DNA from: Streptomyces sp. LX-29
Lineage (GTDB): Bacteria > Actinomycetota > Actinomycetes > Streptomycetales > Streptomycetaceae
DNA length: 64,000 bases
Direction of reading: 5' to 3'
NCBI RefSeq assembly: GCF_029541745.1
Contig: NZ_CP089746.1
Span: 7,449,559 to 7,513,558 of the forward strand
Part shown: positions 51,384 through 62,551 of the stretch, piece after piece
How positions within the stretch are numbered: position 1 is the stretch's first letter
Layout of the letters: the number at the start of each line of letters is the position of its first letter
Translations under genes and position numbers: made by a program
Notes under the pieces: generated by a model
What the model saw: only the letters and a program-made list of their open reading frames with translations
Told to the model about the DNA's origin: nothing
Database searches by the model: none

Positions 51384-52862
51384 GTGCGGCAAGGGGGATT
51401 AGTCAGCCCGTTTTCGTCGGAGCGCGGGCCTCTGACGAACGGGGCGATCAGTCAGCCCGCGAACGACTGGGAGCAGCGGTACCGCCGTACCGTGATCATC
51501 AGCGATACCGTGGCCACCGCCTTGGTGGTGGCGGCGATCGGCAACTTCTTCGGGGCCCGGGACGCGGCCAACTGGCACGAGAAGTGGGGAATTCTCGCAT
51601 TCGGCACCGAGCTGCTGGTGCTGGGAGCGCTTGCGGTGAGCCGGTCATGGGCTCCGGCCGTGCTCGGCCAGGGCGCCGAGGAATTCCGCCGGCTCGGGAG
51701 ATCACTGTTTGCGGCGACCGTCGTACTGGCGCTCGGCGGAATCGCCCTCACCTCGCGCAACATCAAACTCTGGATCTTCGTCGCGATTCCCGCGATCGCG
51801 CTCATCACCATGACCGCGCGGTATCTGCTGCGGCTCCGGCTGCACAAACAGCGGAAGGAAGGGCGGTGCCTGCGACCGGTGCTCGCCGCCGGGAGCCCGG
51901 ACACCGTGCGCGACCTGATCACCCGGGCCCGTAAGTTCCCGCACCTCGGCTGGCGGGTGGACGCGGTGTGTACGACGGACGGTCACGGCCTCGACGGTGA
52001 CCAACTCGACGGAGTACCGGTCGTCGGCCGACTGGTGGACGTCGCCAGCCACGTCCGCCGCGACGGCTACCGTGTCGTCGCGGTCACACCGGACCCGCAC
52101 TGGTCACCGGACCGGCTACAGCGGCTGGCCTGGAACCTCGAAGGCAGCGACGCCGAGATGGTCGTGGCCCCCGTGCTGATGGAGGTGGCAGGACCGCGGC
52201 TGCACGTCGACGCGGTGCTCGGGATACCGCTGCTGCGGGTCAGCATGCCGACCTTCACCGGGGGCCGCCGGGTGGTCAAGGCGGTCGTCGATCGGATGGG
52301 CGCGGCGATCCTGCTGCTGCTGTTCGCGCCGCTGATGGTGCTCGTCGGACTGCTCGTCCTCGCGGACAGTCGCGGTGGGGCGTTCTACCGCCAGCGCAGA
52401 GTCGGCAAGGACGGCCGCGAGTTCACCATCTACAAGTTCCGCACCATGGTCGCCGGGGCCGACAGGGCACGCGCCGAACTGGCCCACCGCAACGAGGGCG
52501 CCGGCCTGCTGTTCAAGCTCCGCCGGGACCCGCGGGTGACCAGGGTGGGAACGGTGCTGCGCCGGTACTCGCTCGACGAGCTCCCGCAGCTCTTCAACGT
52601 GCTCACCGGATCGATGTCGCTCGTCGGTCCGCGGCCTCCGCTACCGGAGGAGTCCGCCGCCTACGGCCCGGACATCCGTCGGCGGCTGCTCGTCAAGCCC
52701 GGGCTCACCGGCCTGTGGCAGATCAGCGGACGCAGCGACCTGCCGTGGGAGGAGGCGGTCCGCCTCGACCTGCGGTACGTGGAGGACTGGTCGCTCGCCC
52801 TGGACACAGTGATCTTGTGGAAGACGCTGCGCGCGGTGCTCCACGGGCAGGGGGCCTACTGA
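51384..52862 (+). CDS. Polyprenyl-phosphate glycosylphosphotransferase (initiating sugar transferase)
   Basis: This membrane enzyme transfers a sugar phosphate from a nucleotide sugar to undecaprenyl phosphate and starts glycan repeat assembly. From GTG 51384 it is 492 residues. The N-terminal part has four hydrophobic segments (for example TVIISDTVATALVVAAIG and WIFVAIPAIALITM), then a soluble nucleotide-binding-like middle, then a re-entrant hydrophobic stretch (AAILLLLFAPLMVLVG) and the PF02397 catalytic domain with KFRTM, SLDELPQL, GPRPPLPEE and KPGLTGLWQ motifs. GTG 51384 follows a G-rich site (51374-51379). The alternative ATG 51225 would translate the 40-base repeats into a Gly/Arg-rich extension in three frames' worth of shifting sequence, which argues against it. 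First gene of the glycan operon. Confidence 0.92.
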   Translation: MRQGGLVSPFSSERGPLTNGAISQPANDWEQRYRRTVIISDTVATALVVAAIGNFFGARDAANWHEKWGILAFGTELLVLGALAVSRSWAPAVLGQGAEEFRRLGRSLFAATVVLALGGIALTSRNIKLWIFVAIPAIALITMTARYLLRLRLHKQRKEGRCLRPVLAAGSPDTVRDLITRARKFPHLGWRVDAVCTTDGHGLDGDQLDGVPVVGRLVDVASHVRRDGYRVVAVTPDPHWSPDRLQRLAWNLEGSDAEMVVAPVLMEVAGPRLHVDAVLGIPLLRVSMPTFTGGRRVVKAVVDRMGAAILLLLFAPLMVLVGLLVLADSRGGAFYRQRRVGKDGREFTIYKFRTMVAGADRARAELAHRNEGAGLLFKLRRDPRVTRVGTVLRRYSLDELPQLFNVLTGSMSLVGPRPPLPEESAAYGPDIRRRLLVKPGLTGLWQISGRSDLPWEEAVRLDLRYVEDWSLALDTVILWKTLRAVLHGQGAY

Positions 52863-52944
52863 TGCGCGGGGGGACTGCGACGGGGCGATCCCGCCGGCGC
52901 GCGGACCGCAGGCCGGGAGGGCCTGCCTGGGGGAGGGACAGGTC

Positions 52945-54259
<1,315 letters not shown>

Positions 54260-54270
<11 letters not shown>

Positions 54271-55525
54271 CACGACCAGCGGCGATCGGCCGGACCGGCG
54301 CGCGCTGATCCTGGTGGAGAACCTGTCGGTGCCGTTCGACCGGCGGGTGTGGCAGGAGTGCACCACGCTGCGCGACGCGGGCTGGACGGTGCACGTCATC
54401 TGCCCCCGGGGGGAGAAGCGGGACACGGAACCGGAGGCGGTGATCGACGGGGTGCGGATCCACCGCTACCCGTTGCGCGCGGCCACCGGAGGGCCGGCCG
54501 GCTACCTGCGGGAGTACGGATCGGCGTTGTGGCATACGGCCCGGCTGGCCCGCAAGGTCGGCCCGGTCGACGTGGTCCACGCCTGCAACCCGCCCGACCT
54601 GCTGTTCCTGCCGGCACTGTGGCTGAAGCGGCGCGGCGCGCGGTTCGTCTTCGACCAGCACGACCTGGTGCCCGAGCTGTACCTCTCCCGGTTCGGCCGC
54701 GGCGAAGACCTGCTCTACCGCGCCGTGTGCGCGCTGGAACGGATGACCTACCGGGCCGCGGACGTCGTGCTCGCCACGAACGAGAGCTACCGGGACGTCG
54801 CGGTGCGCCGTGGCGGTCGGCGGCCGGAGGACGTCTTCGTGGTGCGCAGCGCCCCCGCCATCGACCGGTTCCAACCGGTGCCGCCCGAGCCGGAGCTGAA
54901 GCGCGGCAAGCCTCATCTGCTGTGCTACCTCGGCGTCATGGGCCCTCAGGACGGCGTCGACTACGCCCTGCGGGCCCTGGCGAAAATGCGCGACGAGCTC
55001 GGGCGGACCGACTGGCACGCGGTGTTCGTCGGCGCGGGCGACGCCTTCGACGCGATGGTGGAACTGTCCCGGCGGCTCGACCTCTCCGAGCAGGTGCAGT
55101 TCACCGGGCGCATTCCGGACGCCGACCTGGTGCGCTACCTGTCCACCGCGGACGTGTGCCTGTCCCCCGACCCGCGCAATCCGCTCAACGACGTGTCGAC
55201 CATGAACAAGGTCCTGGAGTACATGGCGATGGGCCGGCCGATCGTCTCGTTCGACCTCCGGGAGGCGCGGGTCTCCGCCGGTGACGCCGCCGTCTACGCG
55301 CCCGCCGACGACGAGGCCGAATTCGCCAGGCTCATCGCGCTGCTCATGGACGACCCCGAGAAGCGGGCCCGGATGGGCAAGATCGGCCAGGAGCGGATCA
55401 GCGGACGGCTCTCCTGGCGGAACTCGCAGGCGTCGCTGCTCGCCGCCTACGCCGCGGCCTGCCGTGACCACACTCCGGTGGCGGCGGACGGCCGGGGCCG
55501 CACAGGGTGGAGGCCGCGCGGTTGA
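54260..55525 (+). CDS. GT4-family glycosyltransferase
   Basis: 421 residues. TTG 54260 overlaps the end of the preceding gene by 11 bases; no ATG or GTG suits better, because the next GTG lies inside the first beta strand (ALILVEN). The fold is GT-B: an N-terminal half with FDRRVWQE and FDQHDLVPEL, and a C-terminal nucleotide-sugar site with STMNKVLEYMAMGRPIVSFD, including the family's paired acidic residues. No signal peptide or membrane segment is evident, so it should be cytoplasmic and act on lipid-linked intermediates made by the sugar transferase upstream. Donor and acceptor cannot be read from sequence. Confidence 0.92.
55509..55513 (+). promoter_or_regulatory. Ribosome-binding site deciding a TTG start at 55522
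   Basis: GGAGG with eight bases to TTG 55522. The TTGA overlap with the previous stop is typical of coupled genes. The in-frame GTG at 55507 would have no such site. Confidence 0.7.
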
Positions 55526-56889
55526 GCGAGGACCCGATACGCCTGGTCACGATCGGGCGGATTCTCCGTCGGCGCTGGCGGCTGCTGGCCGTCGTCACCG
55601 TGGTGGGCGCGCTCGTCGGCTACGGCATCTCGGTGCTGTTTCCGCCGCGCTACACGGCCTCGGTATCGGTACTGCTGCCGGGGCAGTGGGAGGAGCGCGA
55701 GCTGCTCACCCAGGCGGAGATCGCGACCAGTTCGTCGGTGGTCGACCGCGTGGCCGCCACGCTCGGCTGGAAGGGCGTCAGCGGCGGCGAGCTGCGGGAT
55801 CGCGTGAGCGCCAAGGCCACCGACGGGAACATCATCAAGATCTCCGGTACGGCCACCACCCCGGAACGCGCGCAGCAGCTCTCCGACCGGGTGGCACAGG
55901 AGTTCGTCGCCTTCGCCGCGCGGATCGCGGGCGACGACACCGACCCCGACGCGGCCACGGGGCCCGAGGCGCTGCGGAAGAAGGTGGCGGAGACCAACCG
56001 CCGCATCACCGACCTGGCCGACGCGGCCGATCCGGGGCGGACCGTGGAGAGCGTGCAGGCCCGCACCGAGCTCGAGAAGCTGCGCACCGCGCTGCAGGAG
56101 GCCATGAAGAAGCTGGACGAGACCGAGGGGGCGACCAGCAGGGCCGGCATGGTCGTCATGGGACCGGCGCCCCGGCCGACCGACGAGGCCCCGCCGACGA
56201 GGACGCACCTCGTCGCCGGTGGGGCGGTGCTGTCCTTCCTGCTCGCGGTCGTCGGCCATCTCGCCGCGGCACGGGGGAACCGCCGACCGCGCACCGAGCC
56301 GGAGATCGCCGCGGCGCTGGGCTCGGCGCTGCTGGGTACCGTCGACGTGCCTGGCGAACGGCGCGCGCACCGGCCCCGAGGCCGTGGCTCGCGGGCCTGG
56401 ATCCGCCGGCTCCTCGGCGTCGACACCCGGTGGGACATACCGACCCCGCGGAGGTCCGACGACGAGGCCGGCAGGCGGATCCGCTACCGGCGGGTGATCG
56501 CTCGCCTCCGGGACCGACTGCCGGCCCCCCGGCGGCTGCTGGTCGTCGTACCGGACGGCGACGAGATCGCCCACCGGGCCGCCGGGCAGCTCGTCGCGGA
56601 GGCCGAGAGCGATCCGGTGCTGCGGGTGGTGGACGTCTCGGCCTCCCAGCCGGTGGTGCCGGACCGCGACACCGAATCCGGTGCCCTGATCGTGCTCAGC
56701 GCGGGCAGCTGGACCGCGGGCGAGCTCGCCGGCATCGCCGAGGCGTGTGCGGACGGCGGGCATGAGGTCGTCGGCGTCGTCGTCGCCGGCGCGGTCCGGG
56801 TCCGTCCGACGCGGTCTGCCGGCCGTCCTCCGGAGAGCGCCACCCTGGCGCTCGCGGGTCGCGGCCGCGCGACGGGAGGTTCGGTGTGA
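55522..56889 (+). CDS. Wzz-like polysaccharide chain-length / co-polymerase protein 1
   Basis: 455 residues from TTG 55522 (a GTG at 55507 is possible but lacks a ribosome-binding site). One transmembrane segment lies near residues 22-42 (LLAVVTVVGALVGYGISVLF), followed by the Wzz signature region (PPRYTASVSVLLPG), a coiled-coil external part (about 150-205) and a second membrane segment (LVAGGAVLSFLLAVVGHLAA). The cytoplasmic C-terminus resembles a BY-kinase/ParA fold (LLVVVP, ALIVLSAG) but lacks a Walker A GKT/S motif, so kinase activity is unlikely. Such proteins set polymer length and help export. It overlaps the previous gene and the next one by four bases each, so translation is coupled. 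Confidence 0.85.
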   Translation: MSEDPIRLVTIGRILRRRWRLLAVVTVVGALVGYGISVLFPPRYTASVSVLLPGQWEERELLTQAEIATSSSVVDRVAATLGWKGVSGGELRDRVSAKATDGNIIKISGTATTPERAQQLSDRVAQEFVAFAARIAGDDTDPDAATGPEALRKKVAETNRRITDLADAADPGRTVESVQARTELEKLRTALQEAMKKLDETEGATSRAGMVVMGPAPRPTDEAPPTRTHLVAGGAVLSFLLAVVGHLAAARGNRRPRTEPEIAAALGSALLGTVDVPGERRAHRPRGRGSRAWIRRLLGVDTRWDIPTPRRSDDEAGRRIRYRRVIARLRDRLPAPRRLLVVVPDGDEIAHRAAGQLVAEAESDPVLRVVDVSASQPVVPDRDTESGALIVLSAGSWTAGELAGIAEACADGGHEVVGVVVAGAVRVRPTRSAGRPPESATLALAGRGRATGGSV

Positions 56890-58418
56890 CGACGAGCACG
56901 ACCTCGGAGCCGTCGGCCGCCGCTCCCCTTGTCGACCTCCAGGCGCTGGTGGTGGCGGTGCGCAGGCGCCGCCGCCTCTGGGGCGCCATGGCGCTGCTGG
57001 GGCTGCTGGTCGGCGCGGCGATGGCGGTCCTGATGCCGCCGCCGCCGCCGACCGCGGTGACCAAGGTGCTGGTCGCACATCAGGAGGACCAGCCGAACGA
57101 CACCGGAACGCTGATCCGCACCGACGTCGAGCTGCTGGGGACCACGCGGATCGCCGGCAAGGCCCTGCGGTCCCTGAAGTCCCCGGAAAGCCCGGAGGAC
57201 TTCATGCGGGACTACCGGGGTACCGGCCTGACCAACAACCTGCTGCGGATCGATGTGACAGGCGACAGCGACGCGGAAGCGGTGGCCCGGGCCAAGGCGC
57301 TGGCCGACGCGTTCGTCGCGGACCATGTGAGGCGGATGCGGGAGACCGCGAAGGCCGAGGCCGAGGCCCTGCTCGAGCAGCGTGACCGCATGCGGAAGGA
57401 ACTCGTCCAGGTCAACGAGGAGATCGGAGACGGACCGCCGAGGAGCGGCCCGGAGGCGTCGGCGAGAACGGAGTCGCTCTTCGCCCGCCGGGCCGAGCTC
57501 ACGACGCGGATCGCCGACTTCAACCAGCGCGCCGAGGAGGCGCGCGTCGGAACGCCCCGGCTCATCGCCGGCACGCAGATCGTGGACGCCCCGCACGCGG
57601 TGCGGCACTCCCTGCCCAGGGCCGCTGTCACCAACGCCGGGATCGGGCTCGTCCTCGGGCTCGTGCTCGGGCTCGCGGTGGCCGCGGTCGGCTCGGTGGT
57701 GGCGGACCGCCCCGTGCTGCGCCGCGAGATCGCGGCGAACCTGGGCGCCTCGGTCATCGCGGAGCTGCGCCGCGTGTCCCGCCGACCGGCCGGACGGTGG
57801 CGGCTCCGACGGACCCGGGCGGCACGGACGCGGCTCACCACCACCCTGGCCCGCGCCGTGCGCGGCTCAGCGGAACCGGTGTCGCTGCTGGAACTGGGCT
57901 GTGCGCGCAGCGCGAGCGCGATCGCCCTGGACGTCGCCGGAGCACTGGCGGCGGAGGGACCCGTGGTCGTCGTCGACGGTCTGCCGGGACCGCAGCTCGC
58001 AGGCCGCCGCCGGCGGCCGGGAGACCCGGACGTGGTCAGCGGCGAGGCCGCCACGGCCGTGCCGCATCAGACGCGTCGGCTCGGCGTCGGCTCGGTCGCG
58101 CCCGGCACGGCCTGGACGGACCTGCGGTTCCTCGGCGGCCAGACCGTGCTCGTGGTGCGTGCCGGGCACGGCAGCGCCGCATGGCTGCACACCGTGGCGC
58201 GGCAGCTCGCGGACCTGGACATTCCGGTGATCGGTGTGGTGCTGATCGACCCCGATCCGCGTGACCGGACCGACGGCACCCTGTGGGACGGGCCGCACAC
58301 CGCGCTGCGCGGCCCTCATCAGCGGCTGGCCCGGCAGAACGGCACGGGCCGGCTGCGGACGGAGCGGCCGCCGGTGCCGGCCGCACGGGTCCCGAACAGC
58401 GACCAGGAGGCGCGGTAG
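56886..58418 (+). CDS. Wzz-like polysaccharide chain-length / co-polymerase protein 2
   Basis: 510 residues from GTG 56886, six bases after GGGAGG and overlapping the previous stop (GTGA). Same architecture as its neighbour: a membrane segment near 33-53 (LWGAMALLGLLVGAAMAVLM), an extracytoplasmic coiled coil (about 135-225), a second membrane segment (GIGLVLGLVLGLAVAAVG) and a cytoplasmic nucleotide-binding-like end. A Walker-B-like VVVVDG remains, but the P-loop position reads CARSASAIALD, with no GK(T/S). The two proteins may form a mixed complex; this is inference. Confidence 0.83.
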   Translation: MTTSTTSEPSAAAPLVDLQALVVAVRRRRRLWGAMALLGLLVGAAMAVLMPPPPPTAVTKVLVAHQEDQPNDTGTLIRTDVELLGTTRIAGKALRSLKSPESPEDFMRDYRGTGLTNNLLRIDVTGDSDAEAVARAKALADAFVADHVRRMRETAKAEAEALLEQRDRMRKELVQVNEEIGDGPPRSGPEASARTESLFARRAELTTRIADFNQRAEEARVGTPRLIAGTQIVDAPHAVRHSLPRAAVTNAGIGLVLGLVLGLAVAAVGSVVADRPVLRREIAANLGASVIAELRRVSRRPAGRWRLRRTRAARTRLTTTLARAVRGSAEPVSLLELGCARSASAIALDVAGALAAEGPVVVVDGLPGPQLAGRRRRPGDPDVVSGEAATAVPHQTRRLGVGSVAPGTAWTDLRFLGGQTVLVVRAGHGSAAWLHTVARQLADLDIPVIGVVLIDPDPRDRTDGTLWDGPHTALRGPHQRLARQNGTGRLRTERPPVPAARVPNSDQEAR

Positions 58419-58421
58419 AAC

Positions 58422-60350
58422 ATGTGTGGCATCGCAGGCGCTTACCGATGGCCGGACGGGAAGGTGGTGACCGACCGGCTCACCGACACCCTCGCCCACC
58501 GCGGCCCGGACGGGGCGGGCCGGTACAGCCACCCCGCCGGTGACGGCGAAGTCCACCTCGGGCACCGCCGACTCGCCATCATCGACCTGTCCGAGACCGG
58601 CACCCAGCCGATGGTCTCGGGCGGCCTCGCCCTGACGTACAACGGCGAGCTGTACAACGCGCCCGAGCTGCGCGCCGAGCTGGCGGCCGCCGGGGTGCGC
58701 TTCCGCGGTACCTCCGACACCGAGGTCGTCCTCGAGGCATGGCGGCGCTGGGGCACCGACTGCCTGCCCCGGCTGCGCGGCATGTTCGCGTTCGGGATCT
58801 TCGACGAGCGCACCGGTGACCTGGTGCTCGCCCGCGACCAGCTCGGCGTCAAACCGCTGTTCCTGCTGCGGCGCGGCGAGGGCCTGGTGTTCGCCTCCGA
58901 GCTCAAGGCGCTCGCCGCCGCCACCGGCGGGTCGCTCCGGGTGGACCACGCGGCGCTGGTGGCCTCGCTGCTGTACTACTGGGTGCCGGACTCGCGCTGC
59001 GCGTTCCGCGAGGCGGAGAAGCTGCCGCCGGGGAGCTGGCTCAGGTGCCGGGCCGACGGCCGGGTGGAGCGCGGCCGGTTCTGGCACCTGAAGGACGTCG
59101 CCGCCGAGGGCCGGGAGCGGGCCCGCGGCGGCGAGCGGCCGGACCTGGCCGCCGTCGTCGAGGAGTCGACCCGGCGGCACCTGCTCTCCGACGTCCCCGT
59201 GGCGACCTTCCTCTCCGGCGGTCTCGACTCCAGCTACCTGACGGCCCTTGCGGCCCGCCACCAGCCCGGGATCTCCGCCTACACGATCGGGTTCCGCGCC
59301 GAGGACGCCAGGTTCGAGGCGATGCCGGACGACCTGCGCTACGCCCGGCGGGTGGCCGAGCGGTTCGGCGTCGACCTGCATGAGATCGAGATCGCCCCGA
59401 ACGTGCTCGACCTGCTGCCCCGGATGACGTACCACCTGGACGAGCCGATCGGCGACCCCGCCGCGATCAACACCTTCCTGATCTGTTCCGCGGCCCGGGA
59501 GGCCGGGGTCAAGGTGATGCTCTCGGGAATGGGCGCCGACGAGCTGTTCGCCGGTTACCGCAAGCACCTGGCCAACCTGCTCGCGCTGCGCTACCAGCGC
59601 GTCCCGCGCCCCCTGCGCCGCGGCCTGTCCGCGACCGTGGACCGGCTGCCGGTCGCCACGGCCCGCCGGGGGTACCGGTCGGTGCGCTTCGCGAAGCGGT
59701 TCCTCTCCTTCGCCGATCTGCCGGAGGAGACCGCGTTCAGGCGCAGCTACACCATGTACGACCAGGACGAACTGCTCGCCCTGGTCGACCCGGACCTGGC
59801 CGGGACGGTCGAGGACGTGCTGACCGAGCACGCCGACATCTACCAGGACAACGACCTCGACGACTTCGTCAACCGCATGTGCCTGGGCGACGCCCGGATG
59901 TTCCTGCCGGGCCTGAACCTCGCCTACACCGACCGGTCGAGCATGGCCGCGTCGACCGAGGTGCGGGTGCCGTATGTGGACGTCGAGGTGGTCAAGGCGG
60001 CGTTCGCCGTGCCCGGCGATCGCAAGATCGTCGGACGGCAGGGCAAGGCCGTCCTCAAGGAGGCGGCCACCTCCGTCCTGCCCCGGGAGATCGTGTACCG
60101 GCCCAAGGGCCTGTTCAGCGCCCCGCTGCGCGCCTGGATGAGTCGGGATCTGGCGCCGCTGGTGCGCGAGGTGGTCAACGACGGCGTGCTCGTGGGTTCC
60201 GGGCTCCTGCGCCGCGACGCCCTGGCGCGCATGGTCGCCGAGGACGCCGCCGGGCAGCGGGACTTCTCCAAGCATCTGTGGCATGTGCTGACCCTCGAGT
60301 ACTGGTATCGCGGCGCGACCTCCGGGTCCGGCCAGAAGGCTACGGCGTAG
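58422..60350 (+). CDS. asnB: Asparagine synthase (glutamine-hydrolysing)-like amidotransferase
   Basis: 642 residues from ATG 58422, three bases after the preceding stop. Cys2 (MCGIAG) is the glutaminase nucleophile, and RLAIIDLS and YNGELYN build the glutamine pocket, so ammonia can be taken from glutamine. The synthase half has the ATP pyrophosphatase loop LSGGLDSS and GMGADELFAGY, so a carboxylate is adenylated and amidated. In polysaccharide operons, relatives are thought to amidate sugar carboxylates (for example WbpS in Pseudomonas O-antigen loci), which fits the nearby uronate-forming dehydrogenase. A role in free asparagine synthesis cannot be excluded from sequence. Confidence 0.93.
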   Translation: MCGIAGAYRWPDGKVVTDRLTDTLAHRGPDGAGRYSHPAGDGEVHLGHRRLAIIDLSETGTQPMVSGGLALTYNGELYNAPELRAELAAAGVRFRGTSDTEVVLEAWRRWGTDCLPRLRGMFAFGIFDERTGDLVLARDQLGVKPLFLLRRGEGLVFASELKALAAATGGSLRVDHAALVASLLYYWVPDSRCAFREAEKLPPGSWLRCRADGRVERGRFWHLKDVAAEGRERARGGERPDLAAVVEESTRRHLLSDVPVATFLSGGLDSSYLTALAARHQPGISAYTIGFRAEDARFEAMPDDLRYARRVAERFGVDLHEIEIAPNVLDLLPRMTYHLDEPIGDPAAINTFLICSAAREAGVKVMLSGMGADELFAGYRKHLANLLALRYQRVPRPLRRGLSATVDRLPVATARRGYRSVRFAKRFLSFADLPEETAFRRSYTMYDQDELLALVDPDLAGTVEDVLTEHADIYQDNDLDDFVNRMCLGDARMFLPGLNLAYTDRSSMAASTEVRVPYVDVEVVKAAFAVPGDRKIVGRQGKAVLKEAATSVLPREIVYRPKGLFSAPLRAWMSRDLAPLVREVVNDGVLVGSGLLRRDALARMVAEDAAGQRDFSKHLWHVLTLEYWYRGATSGSGQKATA

Positions 60351-60367
60351 AAACAAGGGGACTTCGG

Positions 60368-62551
60368 GTGAAACAGGTTGTGCAGAACTACAAGAGCGGC
60401 GAGCTGGCGGTGCTCGACGTGCCGGTGCCGGGGTGCAAGCCGGGCGGTGTGCTGGTCAGAACCGCCTACTCGCTGATATCCACCGGGACCGAGCTCATGA
60501 AGGTGTCCGAGGCCGGCATGTCGATGCTGGGCAAGGCCCGCTCCCGGCCGGACCAGGTGGCCAAGGTCATGCAGAGCGTGGCCACCAACGGGCTGCCCGC
60601 CACCTACCGCAAGGTGATGGGCAAGCTGGACTCCTACACGCCGCTCGGCTACTCGCTGTGCGGGGTGGTCGAGCAGGTCGGCGCCGGGATCGACGATGTG
60701 AAGGTCGGCGACCTCGTGGCCTGCGCAGGCAACGAGCACGCGCTGCACGCCGAGCTGAACTGGGTGCCGAAGAACCTCTACACCCCGGTGCCGGACGGCC
60801 TCGCGCCGCGCCACGCGGCCTTCGGCACCGTCGGGTCGATCGCGATGCAGGGCGTCCGCCAGGGCGAGCCGCAGCTCGGCGAGGTGGCGCTGGTCATCGG
60901 CCTCGGGCTGATCGGGCAGCTGGTCGTGCAGCTCCTCACCGCGTCGGGAGTCCGCGTCGTCGGGGTCGACCCCGACCCGGCGCGCTGCGGGCTCGCCGAG
61001 CGCCTGGGCGCCGCGGCCTGCGGCGATCCCGCCTCCGCGGCCGTGGCGGCCGCCGTCGCCGAACTCACCGACGGTCACGGCGTGGACCAGGTGTACCTGG
61101 CCGCCGGCGGCGGCAGCAACCAGCCCGTCGAACTGGCCGCCGAGTTGAGCCGGGACCGCGGCCGGGTCGTCGACATCGGCAAGTGCCGCCTGGACCTGCC
61201 GTGGAACGCGTACTACGAGAAGGAGCTCGACGTCCGGTTCTCCCGCAGTTACGGCCCCGGGCGCTACGACCCGGAGTACGAGCTCGACGGGCGGGACTAC
61301 CCGATCGGCTATGTGCGCTGGACCGAGCGCCGCAACCTGGCGTGTTTCCTCGATCTCGTCGCCCGCGGCCGCGTCGACGTGGAGCCCCTGGTCTCCCACA
61401 TCGCCGACTTCGACGACGCCGTCGAGACGTACCAGCGCCTGAAGGACGGCGACCTGAAGGCCGTGGCGGTGCTGTTCCGGTACCCCGAACCCGCGGGGGA
61501 GGTGGCGGCCCCGGAGGTGGCCGTGCCCACGGTGAAGCCACGCAGCGGCACCGTGTCCACCCCCGCCCGGTCCGGCACGTCACCCGTGCGCCTCGCGTTC
61601 GTCGGCGCGGGAAACTACGCGACCTCGATGCTGCTGCCGCACCTGGCCGGGCGCGACGGCGTCGAGCTGTCGACCGTGGTCACCACCACGGCGCTGTCCG
61701 CGGCCAACGCCCAGCGGAAGTTCGGCTTCGCCGAGGCGACCACCGACCTCGACGCCGTGCTCGGCGACACGTCCATCGACGCGGTGTTCGTGGTCACCCG
61801 ACACAGCTCGCACGCCGAACTGACCCGCAAGGCGCTCCTCGCGGACAAGACGGTGTTCGTGGAGAAGCCCCTGGCCCTCACCGAGGACGAGCTGACCGGT
61901 GTGCTCGCGGCGGTGGAGGAGTCCGGCAACGACCGGTTGCAGGTGGGCTTCAACCGCCGGTTCGCGCCGCTCTTACAGGAGGCCAGACAGCGGTTCGGCG
62001 CCCGGACCGGCCCGGCGAGCCTCCGCTACCTGGTCAACGCGGGCCGGTTGCAGCCCGGCAGCTGGTACCTCCGACAGGGCACCGAGGGATCACGGTTCGT
62101 CGGCGAGGGCGGACACTTCATCGACACGGCGAGCTGGCTGCTCGGGGCCGACCCGGTATCGGTGTACGCGGTCGCCCCGTCCGGCACCGAGGACCTCCAG
62201 ATCGTGCTGCACTACCCGGACGGGTCCACCGCCACCATCAGCTACGTCACCACGGGTGCGCCCGGCTTCCCCAAGGAGACGCTGGACCTGGTCGCGGACG
62301 GCAAGGTGCTGCGGCTCGACGACTTCGTCCGCGCCTCGGTGTACAGCCGTAAGCGGTGGGTCAGTTCGCGGCTGCCCAAGGCCCGGGACAAGGGCCAGTC
62401 CGCCGAGCTGGCCGCGTTCATCAAGGCCGTGCGGACCGGCGGGCCGATGCCAGTGCCGCTTCAGTCGCTGGTCGCCACCACGTCGGCCACCCTCGCCGTG
62501 CGGGCCGGCCTGGCCGGCGGCGCGCCGGTGACGTTGGCGAGGGCACGATGA
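60368..62551 (+). CDS. Two-domain oxidoreductase: MDR dehydrogenase fused to Gfo/Idh/MocA dehydrogenase
   Basis: 727 residues from GTG 60368 after AAGGGGA; the open frame extends further left only as a shadow of the amidotransferase gene. The first half (about 1-380) is a medium-chain dehydrogenase with a Rossmann GLGLIGQ motif. After a Pro/Thr-rich linker (about 380-410), the second half is a Gfo/Idh/MocA oxidoreductase with VGAGNYATSML and the characteristic EKPLAL motif with a following GFNRRF. Fusions of this kind recur in surface-glycan loci with heparinase II/III-like proteins; the substrate is unknown, probably a sugar or nucleotide sugar. The stop overlaps the next start (ATGA). Confidence 0.9.
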   Translation: MKQVVQNYKSGELAVLDVPVPGCKPGGVLVRTAYSLISTGTELMKVSEAGMSMLGKARSRPDQVAKVMQSVATNGLPATYRKVMGKLDSYTPLGYSLCGVVEQVGAGIDDVKVGDLVACAGNEHALHAELNWVPKNLYTPVPDGLAPRHAAFGTVGSIAMQGVRQGEPQLGEVALVIGLGLIGQLVVQLLTASGVRVVGVDPDPARCGLAERLGAAACGDPASAAVAAAVAELTDGHGVDQVYLAAGGGSNQPVELAAELSRDRGRVVDIGKCRLDLPWNAYYEKELDVRFSRSYGPGRYDPEYELDGRDYPIGYVRWTERRNLACFLDLVARGRVDVEPLVSHIADFDDAVETYQRLKDGDLKAVAVLFRYPEPAGEVAAPEVAVPTVKPRSGTVSTPARSGTSPVRLAFVGAGNYATSMLLPHLAGRDGVELSTVVTTTALSAANAQRKFGFAEATTDLDAVLGDTSIDAVFVVTRHSSHAELTRKALLADKTVFVEKPLALTEDELTGVLAAVEESGNDRLQVGFNRRFAPLLQEARQRFGARTGPASLRYLVNAGRLQPGSWYLRQGTEGSRFVGEGGHFIDTASWLLGADPVSVYAVAPSGTEDLQIVLHYPDGSTATISYVTTGAPGFPKETLDLVADGKVLRLDDFVRASVYSRKRWVSSRLPKARDKGQSAELAAFIKAVRTGGPMPVPLQSLVATTSATLAVRAGLAGGAPVTLARAR

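Noticed and set aside
52908..52926. Seven-base-pair hairpin before the nucleotide-sugar dehydrogenase
   Set aside because: It is short and lies within a coupled operon; hairpins of this size are expected by chance at this GC content.
59879..60367. Upstream extension of the two-domain oxidoreductase
   Set aside because: It lies inside the amidotransferase gene and is low-complexity. GTG 60368 follows AAGGGGA and begins the conserved MDR fold.
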